A stretch of 21,777 nucleotides of DNA, taken from JANNHK01 sp031404355 (GTDB lineage Bacteria; Actinomycetota; Acidimicrobiia; IMCC26256; PALSA-610). The notes beneath the pieces are model-generated. The model was not told the DNA's origin, did not search any database, and was given only the letters and a program-made list of their open reading frames with translations. The stretch is from assembly GCA_031404355.1 (NCBI GenBank), contig JANNHK010000046.1, forward strand, positions 1-21,777, given 5' to 3'. Below, in pieces: positions 7,273-15,145 of this stretch (position 1 is the stretch's first letter; each line of letters opens with the position of its first letter). Position numbers and translations under genes: made by a program.

Positions 7273-8544
7273 GTGAGTAGTTCCGAACTCGACGACTTGA
7301 GTGAGATCGACTTCTTCCGCGCCCGCGACATCTGGCAGGACCCGTACCCGTACTTCGAGTACGTCCGCGGGCATGGTCCGGTGTGGCGGGAGCCGCATCA
7401 CGACGTCGTGATGATCACCGGTTTCGAGGAGGCGATGGCGGTCTACAACGACCACGCGACGTTCTCGTCGTGCAACACCGTCGCCGGGCCGTGGGCCAAG
7501 TGGCCGGTGCCGCTCGAGGGCGACGACATCAGCGGCATCATCGAGCTGTACCGCGACGGACTGGTGTTCAGCGATCAGCTGCCGTCGTTCGATCCGCCGA
7601 AGCACACCGAACATCGCGGTCTTCTGATGCGGTTGATCACACCGAAGCGCCTCAAGGAGAACGAGGAATTCATGTGGCGGCTCGCCGATCGCCAGATCGA
7701 CGAGTTCCTGGCCCGAGGCAAGTGCGAATTCGTGGGCGAGTACGCGAACCCGTTCACCCTGTTCGTCATCGCCGACCTGCTCGGCGTGCCCGAAGAGGAC
7801 CACGACCAGTTCCGCGAGGAACTGCAGGGTGACGACCGACCGACACAACAGCGCGGGATGGCGCACAAGCCGCTCGAGTTTCTCTACGAACGCTTCAAGG
7901 TCTACATCGAGGACCGGCGCCGGGAACCGCGCAACGACGTGATGACGCAGATGGCCATGGCCACCTTCCCCGACGGGACGTTGCCCGACGTCGACGACGT
8001 CATGCTGATCGCCGCCAACTTGTTCGCGGCCGGCGGCGAGACCACGGCCCGCCTGCTCGCCACCATGGTCCGGTTCTTCGGAGAGCGCCCCGGACTCCAG
8101 CAGCAGCTCAGCGAAGACCGCGGTCTCATCCCGGCGTTCATCGAGGAGACGCTGCGGCTCGAGACGCCGCTGCACGCGCAGTTCCGGTTGGCGCGGGTGA
8201 ACACCACGGTCGGCGGTATCGAGTTTGCCGCGGGCACCACGTTCATGATGCTCAACGGTGCCGCGAACCACGACCCGCGGCAGTTCGAGAACCCGGAAGA
8301 ACTTCGCCTCGACCGGGTGAACGGTCGTCAACACCTCGGGTTCGGGTTCGGCATCCACACGTGCGCGGGTGCACCGCTCGCGCGGGCCGAGGCCCGGATC
8401 AGCTTCGAGCGCATCCTCGACCGCATGCACGACATCACGATCTCGGAGGCCGAGCACGGACCGGCCGGTGCGCGCCGGTACGAGTTCTCGCCCATCTACC
8501 TGCTCCGCGGGACCGAACAGCTCCATCTGGAGTTCACCGCGTGA
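7273..8544 (+). CDS. Cytochrome P450 (423 aa)
   Basis: A soluble bacterial-type P450 monooxygenase expected to hydroxylate or epoxidise a hydrophobic substrate, using electrons from a ferredoxin system not found in this window. The I-helix oxygen-activation motif is AAGGETTAR with Glu256-Thr257-Thr258. The ExxR pair is Glu292/Arg295 (EETLR), and the haem loop FGFGIHTCAG places the thiolate Cys at 364. The N-terminal part (DIWQDPYPYFEYVR) is typical of actinobacterial CYPs with sterol, terpene or fatty-acid substrates. GTG at 7273 gives a normal length and has GGAG 5 nt upstream; the frame is open far upstream but there overlaps the regulator. It is 19 nt after the tandem TetR and overlaps the next gene as GTGA. 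The subfamily cannot be assigned without a search. Confidence 0.95.
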   Translation: MSSSELDDLSEIDFFRARDIWQDPYPYFEYVRGHGPVWREPHHDVVMITGFEEAMAVYNDHATFSSCNTVAGPWAKWPVPLEGDDISGIIELYRDGLVFSDQLPSFDPPKHTEHRGLLMRLITPKRLKENEEFMWRLADRQIDEFLARGKCEFVGEYANPFTLFVIADLLGVPEEDHDQFREELQGDDRPTQQRGMAHKPLEFLYERFKVYIEDRRREPRNDVMTQMAMATFPDGTLPDVDDVMLIAANLFAAGGETTARLLATMVRFFGERPGLQQQLSEDRGLIPAFIEETLRLETPLHAQFRLARVNTTVGGIEFAAGTTFMMLNGAANHDPRQFENPEELRLDRVNGRQHLGFGFGIHTCAGAPLARAEARISFERILDRMHDITISEAEHGPAGARRYEFSPIYLLRGTEQLHLEFTA

Positions 8545-9692
8545 CAGCAGTCGTGCCCGACCGAGAGACGCACGACGAACAGTTCCGTGCCAACTTGCGC
8601 GCGTGGCTGGCCGAGCATCCGCCGCCGCGCGATGTCGATGTCGCGACGACACCCGACGAGGTCGAGGTGTTGCGCGCGTGGCATCGCACGCTGCACGCCG
8701 GTGGCTGGATCGGCATTCACTGGCCGATCGAGCACGGCGGGCTGGGCGCATCGCCGACCCGAGTCGCGATCTACCACCAGGAACTCTCCCGCGCCCACGC
8801 ACCGCACCTCTTGGCGAGGGGCGGGCTCAGCCTCGTCGGGCCGACATTGATCGCGCACGGCACCGAGGAACAACGCCGACGGTGGATGCCCCGGATCCTC
8901 GCCGGCGACGACGTGTGGTGCCAGCTCTTCAGCGAGCCCGACGCCGGAAGTGACCTCGCGAGCCTCACGACGCGCGGCGAGAAGCGCGGCGGTGTCTACG
9001 TCGTCAACGGGCAGAAGGTGTGGTCGTCGTACGCCCGGTTCGCCAACTGGGCCATCGCACTGGTTCGCACCGACGCGGACGCACCGAAGAGCAAAGGCAT
9101 CTCGATGCTCGCGATCCCATTGACGGCGAACGGTGTCGACGTCCGTCCGCTGCGCCAGATCACCGGTGAGAGCGAGTTCAACGAGGTGTTCCTCGACAAC
9201 GTCGAGGTCCCGGTCGAGAACCTCATCGGCCCGGAGCACGAGGGTTGGCGGGTGACGAACACGACGCTGGGCAACGAACGCGGCGGGTCGTTCGTCTGGA
9301 AGGAGCAAGTGCTCCACGAGTTGGCCATGGACCGCCTGATCGAGGCGTGTGCATCACGGGGCCAGCTCGGCGACCCGATTGTGCGCCAGCGGCTCGCGCA
9401 GTCGTGGATCGAGGTCGAACTGTTCCGCCTGCACAACGCCCGCACGCTGGAGCGCCTCGCCCGCGGCGAGGAGATCGGTCCGCTGTCGAGCCTCGTGAAA
9501 CTGTTCTGGGCGAACCTGAGCCAACGGCTCTACGAGACGGCGTTCGCGGCGCTCGCCCCCGACGTGGAACATCAGTGGACACTCGGGTTGCTCGCGACAC
9601 GCGCCAACTCGATCATGGGCGGGACGAGCGAGATCCAACGCAACATCATCGGCGAACGGCTGCTCGGGTTGCCGAGGGAACCACGAGCGTGA
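8541..9692 (+). CDS. Acyl-CoA dehydrogenase family protein (383 aa)
   Basis: A FAD-dependent acyl-CoA dehydrogenase expected to introduce an alpha-beta double bond in an acyl-CoA. The family signatures are visible: CQLFSEPDAGSDLASL for substrate/FAD contacts, NGQKVWSSYA, and a C-terminal GGTSEIQRNIIGERLLGLPR. The Glu that acts as base in MCAD-type enzymes (YEGT) is replaced by Gly360 (MGGT). A Glu at 246 (GNERG) sits where isovaleryl- and long-chain enzymes carry their base, so the protein may still be active that way; this alignment is by eye. GTG at 8541 overlaps the P450 stop as GTGA, and its stop shares a base with the next ATG (TGATG). Only one subunit is seen, so I would expect a homotetramer unless a partner lies elsewhere. 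The substrate is unknown. Confidence 0.94.
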   Translation: MTAVVPDRETHDEQFRANLRAWLAEHPPPRDVDVATTPDEVEVLRAWHRTLHAGGWIGIHWPIEHGGLGASPTRVAIYHQELSRAHAPHLLARGGLSLVGPTLIAHGTEEQRRRWMPRILAGDDVWCQLFSEPDAGSDLASLTTRGEKRGGVYVVNGQKVWSSYARFANWAIALVRTDADAPKSKGISMLAIPLTANGVDVRPLRQITGESEFNEVFLDNVEVPVENLIGPEHEGWRVTNTTLGNERGGSFVWKEQVLHELAMDRLIEACASRGQLGDPIVRQRLAQSWIEVELFRLHNARTLERLARGEEIGPLSSLVKLFWANLSQRLYETAFAALAPDVEHQWTLGLLATRANSIMGGTSEIQRNIIGERLLGLPREPRA

Positions 9693-10921
9693 TGACCGCG
9701 GGCGTCGACGTGCTCGATCTCATCGACCCCGAGCGCTACGCGCGCCGCGGCTACCCGCACGACGTGTGGACACGACTGCGGGCCGAAGCACCGGTCGCGT
9801 ACTTCACGCCCGACGGGTGGGAACCGTTCTGGGCGATCACGAAGCACGCCGACGTCCTCGAGATCTCGAAGCAGCCGCTGCGGTTCTCGAGCGCGCAGGG
9901 CATCACACTGCGCCCGGCCGGCGTCGTGTTCCCGCCGTCGGAGATGGTCGTGATGGTCGACCCACCGAAGCACGGCAAGGTGCGACGCGTCGCGAACCGG
10001 CGGTTTACGCCGCGCGCCGTGAGGTCGAAGCAAGCCGACATCGAGCGCATCGCGGTCGATGTTTTCGACGACGTCGCACCGGACGGCGAGATCGACTTCG
10101 TCGACAAGATCGCGGCACCATTCCCGCTCGGGGTGATCGCCTGGGTCCTCGGCGCGCCGCCCGAAGACTGGGAGCACCTGTTCCGCTGGTCCAACGAGGT
10201 GATCGGCAAGGACGACCCCGAATACCGGCGCCCCGGTGAGTCACCCGGCCAGACCAGCCGGCGAGCACGGGGCGAGCTGCACACATACTTCCAGCGCTTC
10301 GTCGACCAACGCCGCGCCGATCCCCGAGACGACCTGGTGAGCGAGTTGCTCAAGGGCGAGATCGACGGGGAGCCGCTCACCGAGGAACAACTCGTCTCGT
10401 ACTGCGAACTTCTCGTCGAAGCCGGCAACGAGACCACCCGCAACGCGATCAGCGGCGGCCTGCTCGCCTTCTCCGAGAACCGGGACCAGTGGGAGAAGCT
10501 GCGCGACCAGCCCGAGTTGCTCCCCGACGCCGTGGAGGAGATCCTGCGGTGGGCCAGCCCGATCAGCCATTTCACACGCGTTGCCACCGAGGACTATGAA
10601 CTGCGCGGTGAAACCATCCGTAAGGGCGAGCAGGTTGCGCTCTACTTCGGTTCGGCCAACCGCGACGAAGAAGTGTTCGACGACCCGTTCGCCTTCCGGG
10701 TCGACCGCCGTCCGAATCCGCACGTCGCGTTCGGCTTCGGCGAACATTTCTGCATGGGTGCGCACGTCGCCCGCGTCGAACTCGAGACGATCTTCCGCCA
10801 CCTCCTCGCGCGCCTCGAGTCGTTCGAGGTCGCGGGAACGATCGAGCGCCTGAGCTCGATCACCAACGGCAGCATCAAACACCTACCCCTCAGCTACAGC
10901 ACGACGGAGACACGACAATGA
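9692..10921 (+). CDS. Cytochrome P450 (409 aa)
   Basis: The second P450 of the rightward operon. The I-helix motif is AGNETT (244-249), the ExxR pair is Glu283/Arg286 (EEILRW), and the haem loop FGFGEHFCMGAH places the thiolate Cys at 354. The stretches KHGKVRRVANRRFTPR (94-109) and WASPISHFTRVA (287-298) recall actinobacterial CYPs that oxidise terpenoid or sterol side chains, but this is impression, not a subfamily assignment. ATG at 9692 overlaps the preceding stop (TGATG); an in-frame GTG at 9689 is possible. The stop overlaps the ALDH start as ATGA. It is clearly different from the P450 at 7273, so the two probably act at different steps. No ferredoxin or ferredoxin reductase is adjacent. 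Confidence 0.95.
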   Translation: MTAGVDVLDLIDPERYARRGYPHDVWTRLRAEAPVAYFTPDGWEPFWAITKHADVLEISKQPLRFSSAQGITLRPAGVVFPPSEMVVMVDPPKHGKVRRVANRRFTPRAVRSKQADIERIAVDVFDDVAPDGEIDFVDKIAAPFPLGVIAWVLGAPPEDWEHLFRWSNEVIGKDDPEYRRPGESPGQTSRRARGELHTYFQRFVDQRRADPRDDLVSELLKGEIDGEPLTEEQLVSYCELLVEAGNETTRNAISGGLLAFSENRDQWEKLRDQPELLPDAVEEILRWASPISHFTRVATEDYELRGETIRKGEQVALYFGSANRDEEVFDDPFAFRVDRRPNPHVAFGFGEHFCMGAHVARVELETIFRHLLARLESFEVAGTIERLSSITNGSIKHLPLSYSTTETRQ

Positions 10922-12414
10922 GCAGCACGACGGCCACGCCGGTCGCCCACGGAGACCGCTTCTTCATCGGGGGCGAATGGGTCGCTCCTTCCACCGACAA
11001 GACCATCGACGTGGTCGACTCGACCAACGAAGAGCTGTGGTACTCGGTCGCGGAGGCCGCGGCCGACGACATGACGCGCGCCGTAGCGGCCGCGCGCGAC
11101 GCGTTCGACAACGGGCCGTGGACGCGCCTTACCCATGCGCAACGCGCCGAGTACATCAGTGCGATGAGCGCCGGGCTGCTCGAACACAGCGACGCGCTGG
11201 GTCAGTTGTGGCCGCGCGAGACGGGCACAATTTTCAAGATCGCCCAGCACGCAGGCCGCATCGGTGCGGGTGCACTTGCCTCGTACGCGACGCTGGCCGA
11301 CACGTTCCCCTTCGAAGAGGAATGCGCACCCACCAGCGGCGGCAAGTTCGGACTGCTCGTGCGCGAACCGGTCGGTGTCGTCGGCGCGATCATCCCGTGG
11401 AACGCGCCCGTCGCGCTGATCTGCCACAAGATCGGGCCCGCGCTCCTCGCGGGCTGCACCATTGTGCTCAAGTCGTCGCCCGAAGCGCCGGGCGAAGGCC
11501 TCGTGTTCGCGGAGGTTGCCGAGAAGATCGGCCTGCCGCCGGGCGTGCTCAACGTCGTCACCGCCGACCGAGAGGTGTCGGAGCTGCTCGTCACCAACCC
11601 CGACGTCGACAAGATCACGTTTACCGGTTCGACCGCCGCGGGCCGGCGTATCGCGGCACTGTGCGGCGAGCGCATTGCCCGCTGCACGCTAGAACTGGGC
11701 GGGAAGTCGGCGGCGGTCATCCTCGACGACATGGATCTCGAGGCAGCTGCGAAGACCCTCGCTCGGGCCGAGTGCGCAATGACGGGCCAGGTGTGCTCGT
11801 CGCTCACCCGTATCGTCGTCAGCCGGAACCGGCACGACGAACTTCTCGAAGCGCTGGCCGATTCGTTCGGGTCGGTGCGCGTCGGCGACCCGTTCGCGGA
11901 GGACACGCAAATGGGGCCGTTGGTCGCCGAACGGCAACGGGCTCGGGTCGAGCACTACATCGCCAAGGGCATCGAAGAGGGCGCCAAACTCGCGGCCGGC
12001 GGCGGGCGCCCGAAGGACCTCGAACGCGGCTACTACGTGGAGCCGACGGTGTTCGGCAACGTCGACAACGCGTCGACGATCGCGCAGGAAGAGATCTTCG
12101 GTCCGGTGCTCACGGTGATCCCCGCCGAAAACGAGCAGGACGCGGTGCGCATCGCCAACGACACGATCTACGGCCTCAACGCGTCGGTGTTCACCCACGA
12201 CGTCGAGCGGGCCCGCGCCGTCGCCGGTCAGCTGCGCACCGGAACGGTCGGGCACAACAACTTCCGCACCGACTTCGGCATGTCGTTCGGCGGGTTCAAG
12301 CAGTCGGGTATCGGGCGGGAAGGCGGCAAGGAAGGTTTGCTGCCATTCTTGGAGACCAAGACGGTGATCCTCGAAGACACTCCTGCGGCGTACGGAGGCC
12401 CCAATGCTTCGTGA
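10918..12414 (+). CDS. NAD(P)-dependent aldehyde dehydrogenase (498 aa)
   Basis: Expected to oxidise an aldehyde to the carboxylic acid, as could follow oxidation of a methyl or hydroxymethyl group. The N-terminus (FFIGGEWVAPSTDKTIDVV) and the domain order match the ALDH superfamily. Key motifs are IIPWNAP (about 161-167), FTGSTAAG for cofactor binding, ELGGKSAAV with general base Glu259, and GQVCSSLTR with nucleophile Cys293. The C-terminal FGGFKQSGIGREGGKEGL is standard. The gene starts at an ATGA overlap with the P450 stop and overlaps the following amidohydrolase by 11 nt, so it is in the middle of a coupled operon. It resembles broad-range betaine/phenylacetaldehyde-type enzymes; the specific substrate is not readable. 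Confidence 0.96.
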   Translation: MSSTTATPVAHGDRFFIGGEWVAPSTDKTIDVVDSTNEELWYSVAEAAADDMTRAVAAARDAFDNGPWTRLTHAQRAEYISAMSAGLLEHSDALGQLWPRETGTIFKIAQHAGRIGAGALASYATLADTFPFEEECAPTSGGKFGLLVREPVGVVGAIIPWNAPVALICHKIGPALLAGCTIVLKSSPEAPGEGLVFAEVAEKIGLPPGVLNVVTADREVSELLVTNPDVDKITFTGSTAAGRRIAALCGERIARCTLELGGKSAAVILDDMDLEAAAKTLARAECAMTGQVCSSLTRIVVSRNRHDELLEALADSFGSVRVGDPFAEDTQMGPLVAERQRARVEHYIAKGIEEGAKLAAGGGRPKDLERGYYVEPTVFGNVDNASTIAQEEIFGPVLTVIPAENEQDAVRIANDTIYGLNASVFTHDVERARAVAGQLRTGTVGHNNFRTDFGMSFGGFKQSGIGREGGKEGLLPFLETKTVILEDTPAAYGGPNAS

Positions 12415-13546
12415 CTCGGTACAAGCGATCTCGGTCGACGACCACGTCATCGAGCCGGCGCACGTTTTCGCCGATCACATCGAACTGCGCTTTCGCGACC
12501 GGGCGCCGCGCATCGTCGAGCGCGACGGTGACCAGGGCTGGCTGTGGGAGGACCGGTGGTACCCGCTGCTGTTCCAGGGCAACGCGGCCACGCGCAAGTT
12601 CCGCGAAGGCGAAGCGGGGCGCGGCGACGACCTGTATGCCCGTCGTTACGACGACATGATCCCGGCCGCGTACGACGTGCACGAGCGTGTGCGCGCCATG
12701 GACGAAGACGGCGTGTGGGCCGAGCTGATCTTCCCGACGTTCCCGCGCTTCGGCGGTACCCAGTTCCTCCAGGCCGAAGACAAGGACCTCGCACTCGCGA
12801 TGGTGCGGGCGTGGAACGACTGGATGATCGACGAGTGGTGCGCGGCGTACCCCGAGCGCTTCATCCCGCAGACGCTTATCCCGCTCTGGGACGTGCCGGA
12901 GGCTGTTATCGAGATCAAGCGTTGCGCCGAGAAGGGCTCGCGCGCGGTGCTCTTCACGGAGAATCCACATCCGCTCGGGCTGCCGTCGTTCCCCACCGGC
13001 CATTGGCGCCCCGTCTTCGAAGCGTGCAACGAAACCGGATTGCCGTTGTCGATGCACATCGGTACGTCGATGAGCCTGCTCAAACCGTCGCCCGAGACCA
13101 CGCCGTCGGTCGGCATCGCGCTGTGCGGTGTCAACTCGATGAGCGCGCTCGGCGACTTGATCTTCAGCGGCGCGTTCAACGGTCTGCCGAACTGCCGCAT
13201 CGCGTTGTCGGAAGGGGGTGCGGGTTGGGTGCCGTACGTGCTCGAACGGCTCGACTACACGTGGGAACGCAGCCGGTACGAGGGCCTGGAGAACACGGCC
13301 CCGCCGTCGGAGGTGTTCGCGCAGCACGTGTGGGTGTGCATGATCGCCGACAACTACGCGATCCGGAACCGCGACCTGATCGGTGTCGACAAGATCATGT
13401 GGGAAGCCGACTTCCCGCACAACGACTCCAACTGGCCGAACAGCCGCAAGATGCTGACCGCGGCCCTCACCGATGTTCCCGACGATGAGTGCGAGCGCAT
13501 CGTCGAACGCAACGCACGCGAGCTCTACCGGTTCCCGCGCTCGTGA
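12404..13546 (+). CDS. Amidohydrolase-2 family metal-dependent hydrolase/decarboxylase (380 aa)
   Basis: A paralogue of the protein encoded leftward at 4504-5787. The metal motif is SVDDHVIEP (His14, Glu17), with His217 in SMHIGTS and Asp335/His338 in EADFPHND. Shared segments include EDKDLALAMVRAWNDWMIDEWC (124-145), ENPHPLGLPSF (185-195) and LSEGGAGWVPYVLERLDY. It lacks the C-terminal tail of the other copy and ends at RNARELYRFP. Members of this family decarboxylate or hydrolyse ring-derived acids, and the presence of one copy in each divergent operon suggests related but distinct substrates or a hetero-oligomer; both ideas are inference. ATG at 12404 lies inside the end of the ALDH gene (11-nt overlap), and the stop overlaps the next gene as GTGA. 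Confidence 0.93.
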   Translation: MLRDSVQAISVDDHVIEPAHVFADHIELRFRDRAPRIVERDGDQGWLWEDRWYPLLFQGNAATRKFREGEAGRGDDLYARRYDDMIPAAYDVHERVRAMDEDGVWAELIFPTFPRFGGTQFLQAEDKDLALAMVRAWNDWMIDEWCAAYPERFIPQTLIPLWDVPEAVIEIKRCAEKGSRAVLFTENPHPLGLPSFPTGHWRPVFEACNETGLPLSMHIGTSMSLLKPSPETTPSVGIALCGVNSMSALGDLIFSGAFNGLPNCRIALSEGGAGWVPYVLERLDYTWERSRYEGLENTAPPSEVFAQHVWVCMIADNYAIRNRDLIGVDKIMWEADFPHNDSNWPNSRKMLTAALTDVPDDECERIVERNARELYRFPRS

Positions 13547-14451
13547 GCACCCCGCGGCTTTCGGTTGCGCTGCCGACGTTCTCGGCCGACGATCCCGGGA
13601 ACTGGGATCACGTTCTTGAGATCGCGCGTGCGGCCGACGACGCCGGCATCGACCGCGTCGTCGTGTCCGACCACGTCGTGTTCGGCGAGAACCTCGAGGC
13701 GTACGGCGATCCCGCCAGTGGCGGTGTCGAGGGTGGACGACAGCCCACCGGTCCTGACGGCCATTGGCTCGAACCGTTGACGGTCCTCACTGCCGTAGCC
13801 GCGCAGACGACGCGAGTTCGCCTCGGCACCTACATCCTGCTCGCGGCCTTGCGGCGGCCGGTCACGCTGGCCAAGCAGCTGGCAACGCTCGACGTCTTGT
13901 CGCACGGGCGCGTCGACCTGGGCGTCGGTATCGGCTGGCAGCGCGAGGAGTACGAGGCGGCCGGACTCGACTTCGGCACGCGCGGACGGTTGCTCGACCA
14001 TTCCCTCGAGGTGTGCCAGACACTGTGGCGCGAGCAGCGCGCCGGCTTCACGTCACCCGATCTCACCTTCGAAGCGATCCACATGATGCCGAAGCCCGCG
14101 CAAGCGGGCGGCGTGCCAGTCTGGGTGAGCGGGCGATGCAACGAGCGCGTCGCCCGCCGGTTGGCGCGCTTCGGGAGTGGTTGGATCCCGTGGGGTGAGG
14201 ACGCGGCCGATCCGGTCGCGAGCATTCCGCGCATGCGGGCACAGGTCGACGCGGAGGGCGGAGACGGCGCCGCGCTCATGGTGCTGGCCCCAGTCGGTGC
14301 GACGCAGATGGACCAGGTCCCGGCGTTCGTCACCGCGGGCGTCACCGACTTCCTCGTCTACCTGCAGCCGCCCGCGTCGTACGCGGGTGCGCACGAGGCG
14401 TACTCGGAACTTCTGAGCGCGTTCGGAGAATCGCGTAGACCAACGCCATGA
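13543..14451 (+). CDS. LLM-class F420-dependent-type oxidoreductase (302 aa)
   Basis: A luciferase-like TIM-barrel oxidoreductase resembling the TIGR03619-type actinobacterial group that is predicted to use coenzyme F420. Visible features are the N-terminal strand (LSVALPTFSADD), VVVSDHVVF, the LGTYILLAALRRP segment, the DLGVGIGWQREEYEA motif, and VPVWVSGRCNERVARRLARFGSGW. The cofactor could also be FMN, because family members differ and the sequence alone does not settle it. GTG at 13543 overlaps the preceding stop as GTGA and gives a family-typical N-terminus; the frame is open further upstream only inside the amidohydrolase gene. It is the last gene of the rightward operon and meets the leftward TetR tail to tail with a 37-bp gap. 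The reaction could be reduction, or oxygenation like a Baeyer-Villiger step. Confidence 0.92.
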   Translation: MSTPRLSVALPTFSADDPGNWDHVLEIARAADDAGIDRVVVSDHVVFGENLEAYGDPASGGVEGGRQPTGPDGHWLEPLTVLTAVAAQTTRVRLGTYILLAALRRPVTLAKQLATLDVLSHGRVDLGVGIGWQREEYEAAGLDFGTRGRLLDHSLEVCQTLWREQRAGFTSPDLTFEAIHMMPKPAQAGGVPVWVSGRCNERVARRLARFGSGWIPWGEDAADPVASIPRMRAQVDAEGGDGAALMVLAPVGATQMDQVPAFVTAGVTDFLVYLQPPASYAGAHEAYSELLSAFGESRRPTP

Positions 14452-14488
14452 CGGAGCCGGTCTTTCGGATCCGTGGTGCCGAGCTTCT
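14452..14488. other. Convergent intergenic gap without a clear terminator
   Basis: This 37-bp stretch separates the ends of two convergent operons. It contains the 8-bp palindrome CGGATCCG (14466-14473) but no stem followed by a T run, so no intrinsic terminator is visible for either side. Confidence 0.5.
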
Positions 14489-15145
14489 TCAGCGAGTACG
14501 GGAACGCTCCGCCGGTGTCTTGGCCTTCATTGAGGTACTTGGGCGATTCCCGGCGCGGATTGCGTCTTCGACGAGGCCGATGACCCATGTGACGCCGCTG
14601 ATCGCTTCGTTGGGGTCGAGGTCCCAGTCGACGACGAGGCGCTCGTAGGACGCGACGCTCCACAGCACGTCGAGCATCGCGGCCGCGACGGCACGATCCT
14701 CGGCCGGCCATGTTTCGGTCGCAACAGTCACCGCGGCGACGAGCGCGTCGCGCTGGCGGTAATGCGCACCGATAAGGGTCGGGTCGTCGGGTGTGCGCGA
14801 CTGGAGCGGGAACGACTGCACGTAGCCGAGGGTCCGCGCCGTGTGGTCGGCGATGTCTTCGAGTGCGAGACCTTCGAGCGCGATACCGGCTTCGCCTTCG
14901 AGCCGCTCCATCACTGCGTCGCGCAGCTCGCGCTCACCCGCGAAATGGCGGTAGACGGTGCGCTCGTTCACACCGGCCTGCGCGGCCACCCGCCGGATGG
15001 TCAGCGCGCTCCAGTTCCACACCGGGAAGCCGTGCAGAAGTTCCGCCCCCGCGTTGACGATGCGCGCACGCGTCTCTGCAGCCTGTTGGCGACGGACCGG
15101 ACTGTCGTAGCGCCGGCGTTGCGGGGCTGCTTCGCGCTGCGTCAT
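14489..15145 (-). CDS. TetR-family transcriptional regulator (218 aa)
   Basis: A single-unit TetR regulator. The DNA-binding HTH spans about residues 24-71 (ETRARIVNAGAELL, then TIRRVAAQAGVNERTVYRHF at 49-68), followed by a helical ligand-binding domain of normal length. ATG at 15145 forms an ATGA overlap with the stop of the P450 gene, so the regulator is the last gene of the SDR/molybdenum-hydroxylase/P450 operon. The frame is open further upstream, but only over P450 coding sequence. Encoding the repressor as the last gene of the operon it controls suggests feedback. Its likely site is the palindrome in the divergent promoter at 19399-19414, though that match is inferred by position. The wing-side residues and ligand cannot be predicted. 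Confidence 0.92.
   Translation of the reverse strand: MTQREAAPQRRRYDSPVRRQQAAETRARIVNAGAELLHGFPVWNWSALTIRRVAAQAGVNERTVYRHFAGERELRDAVMERLEGEAGIALEGLALEDIADHTARTLGYVQSFPLQSRTPDDPTLIGAHYRQRDALVAAVTVATETWPAEDRAVAAAMLDVLWSVASYERLVVDWDLDPNEAISGVTWVIGLVEDAIRAGNRPSTSMKAKTPAERSRTR

Noticed and set aside
6973..8802. 609-codon minus frame opposite the tandem TetR and P450
   Set aside because: It spans three genes that are certain on the other strand, and its sequence has no motif; typical high-GC antisense frame.
10977..12659. 560-codon + frame inside the ALDH gene
   Set aside because: Shifted frame of the ALDH, extremely Arg-rich, with no motif.
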